From NCBI GenBank assembly GCA_035655155.1, contig DASRVH010000132.1, positions 1 to 6,496 of the forward strand: a stretch of DNA of 6,496 bases. The letters are read 5' to 3'. Shown here piece after piece: positions 6,200 to 6,496 of the stretch. The position numbers and the translations under genes were made by a program. This DNA comes from Lentisalinibacter sp035655155 (GTDB taxonomy: Bacteria > Pseudomonadota > Gammaproteobacteria > Steroidobacterales > Woeseiaceae). Below the pieces are notes generated by a model. It saw nothing but the letters and a program-made list of their open reading frames with translations, had not been told where the DNA came from and searched no databases. Numbering within the stretch: position 1 is the stretch's first letter; each line of letters begins with the position of its first letter.

Positions 6200-6227
6200 A
6201 GGATAGACCTTCGGGCGCCCCTGTCAA
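6200..6227 (-). promoter_or_regulatory. Sigma70-type promoter of the four-cysteine protein-DUF192 unit
   Basis: On the minus strand a perfect TTGACA (-35, positions 6222-6227) and TATCCT (-10, positions 6200-6205, four of six matches) are separated by 16 bases. Transcription would begin near 6193 and give a 5' leader of about 25 bases before the ATG at 6168. Position and spacing also support the short start chosen for the gene. Confidence 0.72.
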
Positions 6228-6310
6228 CCACGCCCGGGGCCCCGCGCATGCCTGCCGGGCGGCCCGAATGCGGCGAAATCGCCTTCCAGGCCGCCATGCC
6301 CCGTGCACAA
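6228..6310. other. Intergenic stretch without a recognised feature
   Basis: This GC-rich stretch between the promoter and the possible gene end at 6311 has local palindromes (GGGGCCCC near 6237-6244, GCATGC near 6246-6251) but no T-run, frame or RNA gene that I can support. Confidence 0.5.
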
Positions 6311-6496
6311 CTATCTGTTTTTATTGACGCTTGGCCACTCCGCCCTTTCTTCGCTAGGCATTTCGCCGGAAATCGGGCTATTCTTCGCCTCCGCGCCGCC
6401 CCCACCCCCCGGGGCACCGGTTCCAGGCAGGTCGGCCGCGGGCGTCCCGGGTGAAGGGTTCGCACTCGAGGCGATAAGCGCCACCAGGCCGCGCAC
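6311..6496 (-). CDS. Possible C-terminal tail of a gene entering from the right edge
   Basis: The minus-strand frame is open from the window edge to a TAG at 6311-6313, giving 61 residues. They begin with a short hydrophobic piece (GLVALIASSA), continue with a Pro/Gly/Ala-rich stretch including five consecutive Gly, and end in a charged polar tail (SEERAEWPSVNKNR). This resembles a flexible C-terminal tail more than a folded domain, and no family can be named. The GTG at the very edge is probably internal. The frame could equally be chance openness in GC-rich DNA; no terminator follows it. The antisense plus-strand frame here looks no better. Confidence 0.35.
   Translation of the reverse strand: MRGLVALIASSANPSPGTPAADLPGTGAPGGGGGAEAKNSPISGEMPSEERAEWPSVNKNR

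Noticed and set aside
6324..6329. TTGACG on the plus strand as a -35 box
   Set aside because: No acceptable -10 hexamer lies 15-19 bases downstream, and no plausible plus-strand gene follows.
6169..6465. N-terminal extension of the four-cysteine protein frame to 6465
   Set aside because: It is Arg/Pro-rich, without domain character, contains the TTGACA/TATCCT promoter, and would put the signal peptide about 100 residues inside the protein.

Overview
The window comes from a GC-rich Gram-negative bacterium. The evidence is a TonB-dependent receptor, an OmpA-type envelope protein, a lipobox lipoprotein, and a HemN that tracks the Escherichia coli protein closely from end to end. A gammaproteobacterium of the environmental, high-GC type is the best guess, but no rRNA or other strong taxonomic marker is present. 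Strong third-position GC creates many long shadow frames; the longest, antisense to hemN, is rejected below.

Layout. (1) Positions 2-1840, plus strand: the C-terminal 612 residues of a TonB-dependent receptor whose plug domain lies off the left edge, followed at once by a strong intrinsic terminator. (2) Positions 1841-2097: a convergent intergenic gap with one terminator for each flanking gene and nothing else convincing. (3) Positions 2098-3087, minus strand: an OmpA-family porin-like protein with signal peptide, beta-barrel, Pro/Ala/Glu linker and peptidoglycan-binding domain. (4) Positions 3088-3217: a divergent promoter region with a short palindrome. (5) Positions 3218-3613, plus strand: a small predicted lipoprotein of unknown function. 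(6) Positions 3696-5093, plus strand: hemN, the oxygen-independent coproporphyrinogen III oxidase. (7) Positions 5101-5173: a compact REP-like repeat made of a 22-bp-arm palindrome plus a third half-copy; the third copy runs into the next gene and supplies its stop codon. (8) Positions 5160-6168, minus strand: a two-gene unit in which an unrecognised exported four-cysteine protein is followed, one base after its stop, by a membrane-anchored or exported DUF192 protein. A good sigma70-type promoter lies just upstream. (9) Positions 6311-6496, minus strand: a possible C-terminal tail of a gene entering from the right edge.

Functionally this is mostly an envelope neighbourhood (outer-membrane receptor, OmpA anchor, lipoprotein, two exported small proteins) with one haem-biosynthesis enzyme. 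I see no defence system, CRISPR array, integrase, transposase, tRNA or rRNA. No clearly new system is supported. The most unusual items are the repeat that overlaps a gene end, the unknown four-cysteine protein coupled to DUF192, and the possibly leaderless lipoprotein gene.
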